Numbered from the stretch's first letter, positions 45,856 to 54,949 are shown. The stretch is DNA of 64,000 nucleotides from Achromobacter marplatensis (GCF_002209535.1 NZ_NJIG01000008.1:231157-295156), one strand, 5' to 3'. The notes: a model not told the origin generated them from the letters alone. Translations and numbers: made by a program.

Positions 45856-46962
45856 TTATCGCGCCTGCGCAGCGGCGGCCTGGCGCTCGCCTGCGGCCGG
45901 CTTTCCTTGCGCGTTGAAGGCGGTCCAGCGGCCGGTCAGGTTCGCCTTCTGCAGCGCGGCGTTCAGGTAGCGCGGTTCGAACCAGCCGTCCACGCTGACC
46001 GGGCGGCGGATCAGCTTCAACTTGAGCGCGTCATCGGCTACCGCTTGGTAGCGCGCCGTCAGGAATTCATCGAGCAGCGGTGAATTGCGGACGGCCAGCG
46101 TGTCGCCGTCGAATTCCGCCTGCCAGGAGGCATACGGCGTGCCGCTGCGCGCCCAGATATTGAACAAGGCATCGCGGTTCTGCTCTTCCGAAGACCACTG
46201 CGCGGCGCGCACGAACACGTCAACCACCCGTTGCACCGCGTCGGGATTCTCTTTTTCGAAGTCCTCGCGGACCAACAACGCTGCCTGCCGCGTGAAAGAC
46301 GGATCCTGGCCTTTGGTGGAATAGATGATGCGCGCCAGGCCCTGGTCCCGCAGCTTGAAGTATTCGTAGCCGCCGAACGCCGCATCCACGCCGTTGGACA
46401 CCAGCGCCGCTTGCGCGCTGCCGCCGTCCAGGTTCACGCCCTTGATGTCGCGTTCTGTCAGGTTCTTGGAGGCCAGCACATTGATGGCGACCAGGTGTCC
46501 GTTCGTGCCGCGGAAGATCGAGACCTTGCGGCCCTTCAAGTCCGCCAGGCCGTTGAGCGTGGAGTCCTTGGGCGTGGACACGTACAGGTTGTTGCGCACG
46601 CCGCTGCCAAGCAGGATGCGGGTCTTCAAGCCGTTGGACCGGCCCACCACCGCGGGTAGATCGCCCTGGTAGGCGAAATCAATCTGCTTGTTCGACAGGG
46701 CCTCGTTCACGGCGGGACCGGCGCCTTTGAAGAACAGCCATTGCACCTGGGTGCCGGTGCCCTTGAAGGCTTCTTCCAGCCAGTTGTTGGCGCGGGCGAC
46801 GCCGCCGGGCGAGCCGCCCCACGTGATCGGATCGCCGCCGCCGGCGGTCGCCACGCCGATCCGGATCACATCGGGCGCTGCCGACGCCACGGCACTGGCG
46901 GCGCACAGGGCAACGCCCAGCAACAGTCGTGAGATCAAGCGGGCAGAGGGCAGGAGGTGCAT
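45856..46962 (-). CDS. SsuA-like periplasmic substrate-binding protein
   Basis: A 368-residue protein with signal peptide (ISRLLLGVALCAASAVASA) and an NMT1/SsuA-like domain: VIRIGVATAGGGDPITWGG, QVQWLFFKGAGPAVNEALSNKQIDFAYQGDLPA, and LKGRKVSIFRGTNGHLVAINVLA. It presents the ligand to the two downstream permeases. The ATG at 46962 gives the only good signal peptide. The C-terminal tail is Ala/Gln-rich and looks disordered. Confidence 0.88.
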   Translation of the reverse strand: MHLLPSARLISRLLLGVALCAASAVASAAPDVIRIGVATAGGGDPITWGGSPGGVARANNWLEEAFKGTGTQVQWLFFKGAGPAVNEALSNKQIDFAYQGDLPAVVGRSNGLKTRILLGSGVRNNLYVSTPKDSTLNGLADLKGRKVSIFRGTNGHLVAINVLASKNLTERDIKGVNLDGGSAQAALVSNGVDAAFGGYEYFKLRDQGLARIIYSTKGQDPSFTRQAALLVREDFEKENPDAVQRVVDVFVRAAQWSSEEQNRDALFNIWARSGTPYASWQAEFDGDTLAVRNSPLLDEFLTARYQAVADDALKLKLIRRPVSVDGWFEPRYLNAALQKANLTGRWTAFNAQGKPAAGERQAAAAQAR

Positions 46963-47075
46963 GGTCGTTCCGTAGAAAGAGGAAAAACGGGGATGAGCGA
47001 AACCGGTCCGCGCCGGCAAACGGTCAGACCGCCGCCCGCCAGGGGCGGACGGAAGGTGAGGGGTGGGTCAGGCTG

Positions 47076-48587
47076 TCAGGCGGCGCGCGCCTGCAGCGTC
47101 TTCTCGATGCGCGTGCCTTTGAAGAACTGCGGATGCGCCTGTGTGTAGAAGCGGTAGGGGTTGTCGAAGACCAGCGCCTTGAAATCCGCCTCGGTGATCA
47201 CGCCTTGCTCGACCAGGTCCCAGCTTTCGGCCAGCGGTTCGGTCAGGTCCGGCACGTCCCAATGGCCCACATCAGACGACCAGATCGCATTGAGCTTCAC
47301 GTTCAGCGGATTCACGCGGTTGTTGAAGGCGGCGCCAACGGTCCTGTCATCGGCTTCGGAACCGAAGTAGAAGCTGTCGACCCAACGCGTGCGGATGTCC
47401 TCGATGCTTTCGATGCCGGCGGCCGCGAAATCGTCTAGCTCGTCGCCCTGCGGATCGCGGCTGTGGGGCAGGGCAGAGACGCCAAGGCTGTCCTCCAGCA
47501 AGGTGGACTTGTCCACGCTGCGTCCTTGGAGCAGGTCTGCGCCGTAGCGTTCGAACAGATCCGCTAGCAGGTCGATATCCGCATTCGCGGGGTTGTAATG
47601 CTGGACCGCGTTGCGGTTGCGCTTTTCCCAGCGGTCAACCAGGTGTGCGTATACATGCGCGCCCCAGTCGGCGCCACCTTCCAGCAGCGCCACGCGCAGG
47701 CTCGGAAAGCGGCGGGTGACGCCGCCGAAGAACAGGGCCTTCGCAAAGGCCTGCGAGCCGTCGGCGAAGTGGCCGATGTGGTTGAACATGTAGTTGCTGA
47801 TGGAGTGCCGCCCCGTCCAGCCCTGGCTGCCGTAGTGCGTGGCCAGCGGCACACCAAGCTCTACCGCCTTGGCCCAGAACGGATCGTAGTCGTACTCGCT
47901 ATCCAGGCCGAAGAAATCCACGTACGACGCATGGCGCGCGATATCCGGGTATTGCGCGGGCGGGTATTTGTCGGCGATGGCCTTGATCGGCCGGCGCACG
48001 CCGCCCGGTATGTTCGCGACCTTCAAGCCCAGCGTATTGACCGCGAATTCCAGTTCCTCGATGGCTTCCTGCGGGTTGTACATAGGGATGCCGGCCACGG
48101 GCGTCAGGCGGTCGCTGTACTTGCGGTACTGATCCGCGTGGAAGTGATTGATCGCGCGGTGCAGTGGCTGGCGGAATTCATTACCGGCGCCCAGCGGGGC
48201 CAGCACATCGTTCGGAAACAGGATGGAATAGTCCGAGCCTTGCTCTTCCAGCCGCTCGTACAGCAGTTCGGGCAAGGTGACGGTGGCCAGATCCAGGGTG
48301 TTGCGCGTGACGCGCGCCCACCACGGCGCGCGCAGCGTGCGGTGGTATTGCCTTTCGTCGGGTGTCTGCTGGTACCAGTCCTTGCCCTCGGATTTCGTGG
48401 CGAAGCGCGAGCCCTGGGTCTTGCGCAGGATGTCCACCAGCTTGGCCCCGCCGTAATGCTGGATGTAGTCCTCCAGAACGGGCGCGTAGTCGTTGACGTG
48501 TACGTCGGTATCGATCACCGGGTAGTCCAGCTTCGCCTTGACGGCGGTGGAACGGGACGCCTGGGTACGGTGCAGCCGGTCATTCAT
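47076..48587 (-). CDS. Amidohydrolase-2 family metal-dependent hydrolase
   Basis: A 503-residue TIM-barrel protein. It begins with YPVIDTDVHVNDYAP, where the DxH of the family replaces HxH, then PGGVRRPIKAIADKYPPAQYPD, THYGSQGW, LLEGGADWGAHVYAHLVDRW, and SSDVGHWDVPDL towards the end, which hold further metal ligands. Related enzymes are decarboxylases or hydrolases of ACMSD type; the substrate is unknown. The ATG at 48587 has GGAGA upstream. It leads the minus-strand cluster of transporter, monooxygenase and thiM. Confidence 0.82.
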   Translation of the reverse strand: MNDRLHRTQASRSTAVKAKLDYPVIDTDVHVNDYAPVLEDYIQHYGGAKLVDILRKTQGSRFATKSEGKDWYQQTPDERQYHRTLRAPWWARVTRNTLDLATVTLPELLYERLEEQGSDYSILFPNDVLAPLGAGNEFRQPLHRAINHFHADQYRKYSDRLTPVAGIPMYNPQEAIEELEFAVNTLGLKVANIPGGVRRPIKAIADKYPPAQYPDIARHASYVDFFGLDSEYDYDPFWAKAVELGVPLATHYGSQGWTGRHSISNYMFNHIGHFADGSQAFAKALFFGGVTRRFPSLRVALLEGGADWGAHVYAHLVDRWEKRNRNAVQHYNPANADIDLLADLFERYGADLLQGRSVDKSTLLEDSLGVSALPHSRDPQGDELDDFAAAGIESIEDIRTRWVDSFYFGSEADDRTVGAAFNNRVNPLNVKLNAIWSSDVGHWDVPDLTEPLAESWDLVEQGVITEADFKALVFDNPYRFYTQAHPQFFKGTRIEKTLQARAA

Positions 48588-48687
48588 GGAGGTCTCCGAA
48601 AATGAAGCGAAGGCGGCGCCTTGCGCGTTGCGGCAACGGCAAGGTCGGCACGGACACATCACAGTACGGGAGGGATGGGCGCAGCCA

Positions 48688-48710
48688 AACGACGAATTCG
48701 AAATGTCGTT
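48688..48710. promoter_or_regulatory. Inverted repeat upstream of the amidohydrolase operon
   Basis: AACGAC (48688-48693) and GTCGTT (48705-48710) are perfect 6-bp arms with an 11-base centre that includes the palindromic TTCGAA. It lies about 100 bp upstream of the amidohydrolase start and is a candidate operator. No regulator gene is adjacent. Confidence 0.45.
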
Positions 48711-48840
48711 CTGAGTGATGTACTTATGGCGTGGGCGCAATGGGCGTGCGTTGCCGCCTAAGCGGTCCGCCCAGCCTGCGTGAGCAGCGGCAGTACGCCG
48801 TCAGTGGGCCGAACAGGTAGGCGAATGCCTGGAGGGGATG

Positions 48841-48868
48841 GGAAAGGCCCGCGATGCGGGGCCTTTCC
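48841..48868. terminator. Strong hairpin downstream of gabD
   Basis: A 10-bp perfect stem (GGAAAGGCCC and GGGCCTTTCC) with an 8-nt loop, about 95 bp after the gabD stop. It lacks a real T run on the minus strand, so it may act as a processing or weak termination hairpin. The rest of the 375-bp gap 48588-48962 contains only this and the inverted repeat at 48688. Confidence 0.5.
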
Positions 48869-48962
48869 TTGATGGTGCGTTACTCAGCCATGGGGCTGGT
48901 AAGAATGGGTGATCGCGTGCCGCCGGCCGGCGCAGCGCCGAACCGGTGGCACGCAGGCCGTA

Positions 48963-50402
48963 TCAGACGCCGACGACGGAGACCGCCTTCGTCACCAGGT
49001 AGGCCTCAAGCGCTTCCGGGCCGCCCTCAGAGCCGTAGCCGGAATCCTTCACGCCGCCGAACGGGAGTTCAGCGGACGGGGTGGCGGGCTGGTTGACCCA
49101 GAGCATGCCCACTTCAAGACGGCGCGACAGCTCGTGCACCGTCTTGATCGACTTGGTGAAGCCATAAGCGGACAGCCCGAACGGCAGGCGGTTGGCTTCG
49201 CGGATGGCCTCGTCCAGCGTTTCGAAACTGCGGATCGCGGCGATCGGGCCGAACGGTTCTTCATTGAAGATGTCGGCGTCGAGCGGGACGTCGGTAAGGA
49301 TCGTGGGCGCGAAGAAGTTGCCCGCGCCGCCGACCCGCGCGCCGCCGGTGGCGATGCGCGCGCCCTTTTCGCTGGCGTTCTTGACGATCTTGTCCATGGC
49401 CGTCAGGCGGCGGTCATTGGCCAGGGGCCCAAGTGTCGTGCCTTCGGTCAGGCCATCACCCAGCTTGAGCTTTTCGGCGTGGGCGACGAAGGCTTTCTCG
49501 AATGCGGCCTTGATGCTCTTGTGGACCAGGAAGCGCGTCGGCGAAATGCAGACTTGGCCGGCGTTGCGGAACTTGGCGCCGCCGGAGGCCTTCACGGCGA
49601 GTTCGGCGTCGGCGTCCTCGGCCACGATCACCGGGGCGTGGCCGCCCAGTTCCATCGTGACGCGCTTCATATGCAGGCCGGCCAGCGCGGCCAGTTCCTT
49701 GCCGACCGGGGTTGAGCCCGTGAACGTGACCTTGCGGATCACCGGATGGGGGATCAGGTAGCTGGAAATCTCGGCAGGCGAGCCGAAGACCAGGCCCAGC
49801 ACGCCCTTGGGGATGCCGGCGTCGACAAAGCAGTTCAGCAGGGCGGCGGGGGACGCGGGGGTTTCTTCGGGCGCCTTCACCAGGAAGGAGCAGCCGGTGG
49901 CCAGCGCGGCGCCCAGCTTGCGGACGACCTGGTTGACCGGGAAGTTCCACGGGGTGAACGCCGCGACGGGGCCGACGGGTTCCTTGATGACCAATTGCTG
50001 CGCCAGCGGGTTGCGCGACGGCACGATGCGGCCATAGACGCGCAGCGCTTCGTTGGCGAACCAGTCGATGATTTCAGCGCCGGCCAGCACTTCACCGCGG
50101 GCTTCGGCCAGCGGTTTGCCCTGTTCCTGGGTCAGCAGGCGGGCCACGGAATCGGCGCGTTCGCGCAGCAGGGCGGCGGCACGGCGCATGACGGCGCAGC
50201 GCTCATGGGCGGAGGTGTCGCGCCAGGTTTCGAACCCGCGCTGCGCGGCGGCCAGCGCCAAGTCCAGATCTTCGCGCTTGGCGTGGGCAACCTGGCCGAT
50301 TTTCTGGCCGGTGGCGGGGTTGACGACGTCAATGCGCGCGCCGCCTTTCGCTTCGCGCCATTCGTTGTCGATGAGAAGCAGGGTATTGGGGTAATCGGCC
50401 AT
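48963..50402 (-). CDS. gabD: NAD(P)-dependent succinate-semialdehyde dehydrogenase
   Basis: A 479-residue aldehyde dehydrogenase. It has [34 protein letters not shown] (cofactor-binding Lys), [14 protein letters not shown], the general-base Glu in [11 protein letters not shown] and the catalytic Cys in [12 protein letters not shown], with EPFGPIAAI near the end. The match to GabD-type enzymes is good, though related semialdehyde dehydrogenases cannot be excluded. It has no GABA transaminase next to it and seems to be a single transcription unit. Confidence 0.85.
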   Translation of the reverse strand: MADYPNTLLLIDNEWREAKGGARIDVVNPATGQKIGQVAHAKREDLDLALAAAQRGFETWRDTSAHERCAVMRRAAALLRERADSVARLLTQEQGKPLAEARGEVLAGAEIIDWFANEALRVYGRIVPSRNPLAQQLVIKEPVGPVAAFTPWNFPVNQVVRKLGAALATGCSFLVKAPEETPASPAALLNCFVDAGIPKGVLGLVFGSPAEISSYLIPHPVIRKVTFTGSTPVGKELAALAGLHMKRVTMELGGHAPVIVAEDADAELAVKASGGAKFRNAGQVCISPTRFLVHKSIKAAFEKAFVAHAEKLKLGDGLTEGTTLGPLANDRRLTAMDKIVKNASEKGARIATGGARVGGAGNFFAPTILTDVPLDADIFNEEPFGPIAAIRSFETLDEAIREANRLPFGLSAYGFTKSIKTVHELSRRLEVGMLWVNQPATPSAELPFGGVKDSGYGSEGGPEALEAYLVTKAVSVVGV

Positions 50403-50601
50403 GGGGTCTCCGTAACGCGTCCGGTCAATAGGGAAACAATGACTCTACGCCGAAATTCCGGACGAATCCACCGCCCCGGGGGGGCGGGCGCCTGAGCGGG
50501 GACCCCCGCGCTCGGACGCGCACCCCTGAAACCAGCGCTGGCCAAGGGCTTGCCGAGCGCCTCAGCGGATTGCCGGGTCAGGGCAGAGCAGGCTCGTCCG
50601 G

Positions 50602-51738
50602 TCACACGGCATACGTCACCCGATGCGCTTCGGTCGGCAGCGGCAGGTCCCAGCGGTGCAGCATGCCGGTCAGCGTCTTGTTCGACAGGGACGTATCACG
50701 CCGGCTGTTCCGCCGCAGCAATTCGGCACGCGGCTGCTCCAGATAGACCAGCTCGACGTGCGCATGATAGGAATACAGCAGATCCAGCGTCTTCTTGCGC
50801 ATCAGTTCGCTAAGGTGGGTGGCGTTCCAGACGAAGGGCGCCTTGCGCCGCAGCAGCTCGCGGGCCCGGTCGATGGCCAAGTGCGCCACCATGCCTTCGT
50901 TCTTGCCGTGGCGCAGGCCCAATTCCTCTCGCGCATCGTCGAACGAAATCACCGGCAGCTCGGGGTGATGCCGGGCGACCCAGGTGTTCTTGCCCGATGC
51001 GGGCAGGCCCGACATCACAATCACCCGCGAACCCGGTTCCTGAAACAGCGGGTAATCGGGATGCACGTCGGCGCCACGAAAATAGCTGACCGCCGTATGG
51101 ACATCGGCGAAGGCCCGCGGCTGGCCAAAGCAACGCTCTTCGCGCGCCAACTCGCAGAACAGCGCGATGTTGTCCAGCACGCGCTGGCTATCCGAGCAGA
51201 TGCGCCCACGCATGTCGGCTTCGGCCAGCATGGCGAGCAGGGGGATGTCGACCTGCCAGGACAGTTCGCGCACGATGAACTCGGGCGTCTTGCCGCGGCG
51301 CGAACCCTCCAGGGCGAAGAACGGCACCTGGTGGACCGCGATCAATCTGCATACGGCCTCGCGCACGGCGAAGGGCACGCCGGCATCCCATAGCGCGATG
51401 CGCGCGTCGATGGCGCCCTTGCGGGAATGGCCCGGCTGGCCGATGGCGCCGGTGACCGGGTCGATGACCGTAGTGCTGTGCTTGGCGACGTCGTGCAGCA
51501 AGGCGGCAAGAAACACCACTTCCTGGTCAGCCCGGTCTGCCGCCTGGTACTGGGGCAAGGCCAGCAGCGCTTCCATCACCATTTTCGTATGGGTCCAGAC
51601 ATCGCCCTCGCCGTGATAGCGAGGGTCCTGCGGCGTGGTCTTGGCCAGTTCCAGGGCGGGAAATGCCGCCAGGCAGGCGTCGTAGTCCGGCATGTCGCCG
51701 GGGGCAGGCGCGAGCGCCTGCAATTGTGCGTATTGCAT
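50602..51738 (-). CDS. HD-Pnk: RNA end-healing phosphoesterase and 5'-kinase
   Basis: A 378-residue two-domain protein. The N-terminal HD domain has THTKMVMEAL with His50 and LAALLHDVAKHST with His82-Asp83. The C-terminal P-loop kinase domain has the Walker A-like SGLPASGKNTW at 243-253, then VISFDDARE and VWNATHLSELMR. The arrangement equals that of Runella slithyformis HD-Pnk, which removes 2',3'-cyclic phosphates and phosphorylates 5'-OH ends. It lies 10 bp downstream of an RNA ligase gene, giving a complete healing and sealing pair. The activity is inferred from the domains. Confidence 0.85.
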   Translation of the reverse strand: MQYAQLQALAPAPGDMPDYDACLAAFPALELAKTTPQDPRYHGEGDVWTHTKMVMEALLALPQYQAADRADQEVVFLAALLHDVAKHSTTVIDPVTGAIGQPGHSRKGAIDARIALWDAGVPFAVREAVCRLIAVHQVPFFALEGSRRGKTPEFIVRELSWQVDIPLLAMLAEADMRGRICSDSQRVLDNIALFCELAREERCFGQPRAFADVHTAVSYFRGADVHPDYPLFQEPGSRVIVMSGLPASGKNTWVARHHPELPVISFDDAREELGLRHGKNEGMVAHLAIDRARELLRRKAPFVWNATHLSELMRKKTLDLLYSYHAHVELVYLEQPRAELLRRNSRRDTSLSNKTLTGMLHRWDLPLPTEAHRVTYAV

Positions 51739-51748
51739 GATCTATTCC

Positions 51749-52615
51749 TTATTGTCCGACGGCGCCGCGCAGCGTGTCCCAGTCCACCGCCAGGCGCGGT
51801 GCATAGAGGTCAACGCCGGGCGCCAGCAGGTTGGGCACGTAGGGCTGTTCGGAATGGTGTTTGTCCGAGTCCAGGATGGCCTGCACGAAGTCGCGGCGCA
51901 CCCACTTGTAGCGGGCAACTGTCCTGCCGTCGGCTTCCACCTTGATGTACAGGCCCTCCGACAGGTCCGACTTGTCGCATTGCTTCCAGGCGCGTTGCAG
52001 GTCCAATCCTTCGCGCAGCACGGTGGCCTCAAAGGCCTCGCGCCAGTCCGGCGTCTTGGCCAGCGACGGCCGCAGCAGGGCTTTGAGCGTGTCCAGCCTG
52101 GACGGGGCCGCGCCTTCGTACAGGACCGGCACGGACAGCACGGGGCCGCCTGCCAGCAAGGCGCGGCGCGCGTCGGTGGAAAGGAAGTCGCCGCTGTGGC
52201 GATCCAGGACGTCGAACTCGAAGAAGTGATGCGGCAAGGCGTCGTAGAACACCGAGTGCTTCTTCGTCAGCGTTTCGCCGTACATCACATAGCGGTCTTC
52301 CAGCCGCTCCAGCAGCCAGTCGGCGTGCGCCGCGGCCCATGCCTTGACGAAATTGAATTGCCGTTCGCGGCCGCCGCCCACCAGATAATGCCCGCGCGAT
52401 TGCAGCAGCAGTTCGCCCGAGGGGCTGAAGCTGATGCCGGTGTTGGCACCGTCGAGCTTTTCTTCGACGACCAGATGCAGGCCGGCCAAGCGGCGGTACG
52501 GCTCGTGGTCATGGCCTTCGTCACCGTCTTGCAGGCGCGAGCCTTCCAGGTGCGGCGTGCGGGGGTAGCGGAACAGGTCCAGCGATTGCGCGTAAGCGCA
52601 GAAATCTTGCGTCAT
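51749..52615 (-). CDS. ATP-dependent RNA ligase (KxDG nucleotidyltransferase)
   Basis: A 288-residue ligase. Motif I is EEKLDGAN with the nucleophilic Lys53; motif Ia/II residues are in SRG (73-75); motif III is YVMYGETL; motif IV is SEGLYIKVE; motif V is ARYKWVR. This is the full ligase set in the expected order, of RNA ligase type because of the short length and lack of an OB-fold domain. The ATG at 52615 is chosen since the upstream open frame is leader sequence. It precedes the HD-Pnk gene and would reseal RNA broken at the ends that HD-Pnk repairs. Confidence 0.85.
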   Translation of the reverse strand: MTQDFCAYAQSLDLFRYPRTPHLEGSRLQDGDEGHDHEPYRRLAGLHLVVEEKLDGANTGISFSPSGELLLQSRGHYLVGGGRERQFNFVKAWAAAHADWLLERLEDRYVMYGETLTKKHSVFYDALPHHFFEFDVLDRHSGDFLSTDARRALLAGGPVLSVPVLYEGAAPSRLDTLKALLRPSLAKTPDWREAFEATVLREGLDLQRAWKQCDKSDLSEGLYIKVEADGRTVARYKWVRRDFVQAILDSDKHHSEQPYVPNLLAPGVDLYAPRLAVDWDTLRGAVGQ

Positions 52616-52862
52616 GGGGTCTTCTCCAAAGCAGTGGAAAAGCCGACGACGCAGTCTGGACGGGAAAGGAAAGCGAGTGGGGTGTGTGCTTCCTGGAACC
52701 GCGCCTGGACCCCGTGGCATGCGCTCAAGACGCAGGCGTCGAGCAGCAAGGGGCGCGCAGGCAGACCGCGATTACCAGGGCGGTAGTCGTCGGCGTTTAG
52801 GCGTAGTGACGGATGGCAGACACGGTTGCACTCAGAAAGGAAGGGGGTGGAAAAGAGGGCGA

Positions 52863-52892
52863 ATCCTAAGATACCGGGAAGGGGTTTGTCAA
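52863..52892 (-). promoter_or_regulatory. Candidate sigma-70 promoter of the RNA repair operon
   Basis: On the minus strand TTGACA (52892-52887) is followed after 18 bases by TAGGAT (52868-52863). It would give an untranslated leader of about 240 nt before the ligase start. The rest of the 52616-53010 gap shows no gene. Confidence 0.45.
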
Positions 52893-53010
52893 TGCGAGGG
52901 GATAGGGGGAACACAGCTTGTGTGGGAATTTCCCGAGGTGGATAAACCCGTTCACCCGGTGGTCCACCTCACGACGCGGCGTCCTACGCTCCTGGTTTTA
53001 GGAGAGGGTC

Positions 53011-53743
53011 ATTACCGGTCGTTCATTCTGTTTGGCGTTCGTCGCCGGCGCAGCGCTGGTGCAATGCTTGCCGGCATTGCCGGGACGGACGCTGTTGTGG
53101 CTGGTCGCGGGCGGGGGGATCGTTGCCGCAGGCGGCTGGGCGCGCTGTCGCCACGACGCGCTCCGTATTGCCTGTGCCCTAACGCTGGGACTATGTATGG
53201 GCACGCTCAACGCCAGCCTTCAGGCCCAACACCGGCTGGATGACGCCTTGGCGGACCTCCACCAGGATCAGGTGTCGCGCCTGATCGTGCGCGTGGCTGA
53301 ACTGCCGGACGGAGACGAACAACATCAACGCTTTGTGGCCGAGTTGGCGGAACCTGCCCGGCCCGGCATTCCGTCGCGTATCCAGGTGACGTGGCAGGCG
53401 CCGCCGGGCGCAAAGCGGGGAAGCTTGCAGGAACTGCCCCAACTGCTGCCCGGCCAGGTCTGGCGCATGGCGCTGGTGTTGCGGCGTCCGCATGGCTTGC
53501 TGAATCCGGCAGGGCCGGATGCCGAAGCGCGGATGTTTGCCCGGGGTTTGCGCGCGGTGGGCACGGTGCGGGGGCAGCCGCGCTTGCTGGATGACGCGCC
53601 TTGGGTGTCGCCGGGAATCGCCATTGAGCGGGCGCGGCATCTGGTGCGCGAGGGCTTGCGCAAGGCGTTGGGCGAGCATCGCTATGCGCCCGTGCTGATC
53701 GCGTTGGCGATTGGGGATCAGGCTGGTGTGGCGCGTGTTGCCG
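53011..53743 (+). pseudogene. comEC: comEC, 5' part, interrupted by the island
   Basis: The N-terminal 240 or so residues of the DNA-uptake channel ComEC: hydrophobic segments (FVAGAALVQCLPALPGRTLLWLV), then the DUF4131 region and LLPGQVWRMALVLRRPHGLLNPAGPDAEARMFARGLRAVGTVRG, and then ERARHLVREGLRKALGEHRYAPVLIALAIGDQAGVAR. In intact proteins this last segment continues into the EDWQ..GITHLVSISG-type competence domain, but here it turns into unrelated codons at about 53735. The remaining two-thirds is missing from the window. A TTG at 53032 or an ATT at 53011 directly behind AGGAGAGG are the only starts; ATT would be a rare start. Natural competence is presumably lost. Confidence 0.8.
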
Positions 53744-54217
53744 ACCAAAACAGATCTGAACCAAATTACCCAGGCAGACCTATGATTTATAAGGAAATGC
53801 AAAATCCGGGCAATTTCATCTGAACAATTAGCTCATGAACCGAACGAGGTGCCAGGCTGTGTGGCACATACAATTTAAGCTTGAAGTAGCTCGATGATCG
53901 CGCCAATCCGAGCCGTGCAAAATGCATTCCGATGCCTTGCACGCAAAGCGCAGATTGGTTAGACAGCATGCTTTAGGGCACGAGCCAGCTGGCGCGGTTA
54001 GGCCGCGAAAGTAGGTGCTTCTGGCACCTCTCAAAAAATTGGGCAGGACCGACTCCCGTACAGCCAATCAGGACACAATCTACAACTCGCCTTGCGCGAA
54101 AACAGCGTTCGCTGGCAAGAAGCGCTCAACCTCATCCGGTCTGTCGCTCCGAGTGATCAAGGGTACGAGAACCGGATCACCCGGCGTGTTGCTTGCTGGC
54201 GATGCCAGCGTGGTCCT
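53744..54217. other. Non-coding left end of the island
   Basis: A 474-bp stretch without a convincing gene. It has two copies of an ATCTGAAC..AATTA motif (53754-53768 and 53818-53830), a GTGCCA/TGGCAC hairpin near 53851-53871 and a GCTGGC/GCCAGC hairpin (54196-54210) right after the TIR gene stop. Short open frames here have no protein-like character. Confidence 0.4.
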
Positions 54218-54949
54218 CTAAGGAGTTTTGATCACCTGGACCAGTTCAGCAACTTTGGTTGCGACCACGGCCATAGAGTCTTCAGCAGTGCTCAGCCCGC
54301 TTCGAGATGCCAGCATAGGGCTGACATCGCGCAACGCCTCATATGTCGTGTTATGGATGATAGGGACGAGCAGATTGCCGGCGAGCAGCGTGGACAGTTC
54401 TTTGTCGGCCACACTCTCGGTAGGAAGCCGCTCCAACAGCGCAGGCGTTACCAACACGAGGCCGATGCGCGAAGCAGCCAATCCCTTGTCGATGGCGCGC
54501 ATCATCGGCACGCCAAGGGGGAGGTCGTTTTCACTGAACCAAACCCTGACGCCGGCTGCCACTAGCAAATCACGCAGCTCTTTAGCGGCTCCTTGCCTAT
54601 CACCCCATGCGTGGCACAGGAATACGTCGCGCAATTCGGGCTTTTCCGCTGCTCGCCGCTCGACGGCCTCGCGAATCGGGGTGAGGGATTGCACTTGGGC
54701 TGGTGTGTACGAAACGGACGATCCGCCACGTGACCAACGAGGCCTGGCGCTGGTGCCAGAGCTGCCACCTCCGCCTCCCGTAGCGCGCCAGGCTCCGCCG
54801 CTTCCTGATTCATAGGACGAGCTGGGGCGTCCGTAGCCGCTGCCATAGCCGCTCCCGTAACCATATCGGCTACGGGAGCCGCACGCGGGGCAGTCCGCAG
54901 CAGCGGATGCGGTCCGGTGCCCGCGAGATGGTGCTGTGCATTGAGCCAT
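54218..54949 (-). CDS. TIR-domain protein with Cys/His N-terminal module
   Basis: A 243-residue protein in three parts. Residues 1-25 hold Cys4, His11, Cys20 and Cys23 (GHRTASAAADCPACG), a possible zinc-binding module. Residues 26-80 are Gly/Ser/Tyr-rich and low in complexity. Residues 107-235 form a TIR domain with RDVFLCHAWGDRQGAAKELRDLL, VRVWFSENDLPLG and VLVTPALL, and a possible catalytic Glu in ADKELSTLL (Glu184). Bacterial TIR domains mostly degrade or cyclise NAD+ in phage defence. No obvious sensor partner is fused to it. The ATG at 54949 has GGAGTGA upstream. Confidence 0.82.
   Translation of the reverse strand: MAQCTAPSRGHRTASAAADCPACGSRSRYGYGSGYGSGYGRPSSSYESGSGGAWRATGGGGGSSGTSARPRWSRGGSSVSYTPAQVQSLTPIREAVERRAAEKPELRDVFLCHAWGDRQGAAKELRDLLVAAGVRVWFSENDLPLGVPMMRAIDKGLAASRIGLVLVTPALLERLPTESVADKELSTLLAGNLLVPIIHNTTYEALRDVSPMLASRSGLSTAEDSMAVVATKVAELVQVIKTP

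Noticed and set aside
52621..52860. tRNA-like RNA in the leader of the RNA repair operon
   Set aside because: A GGTTCCAG string occurs, but no cloverleaf or T-loop consensus could be drawn.
53744..54217. CRISPR-like repeats at the island end
   Set aside because: Only two short motif copies with no regular spacing; nothing like an array.
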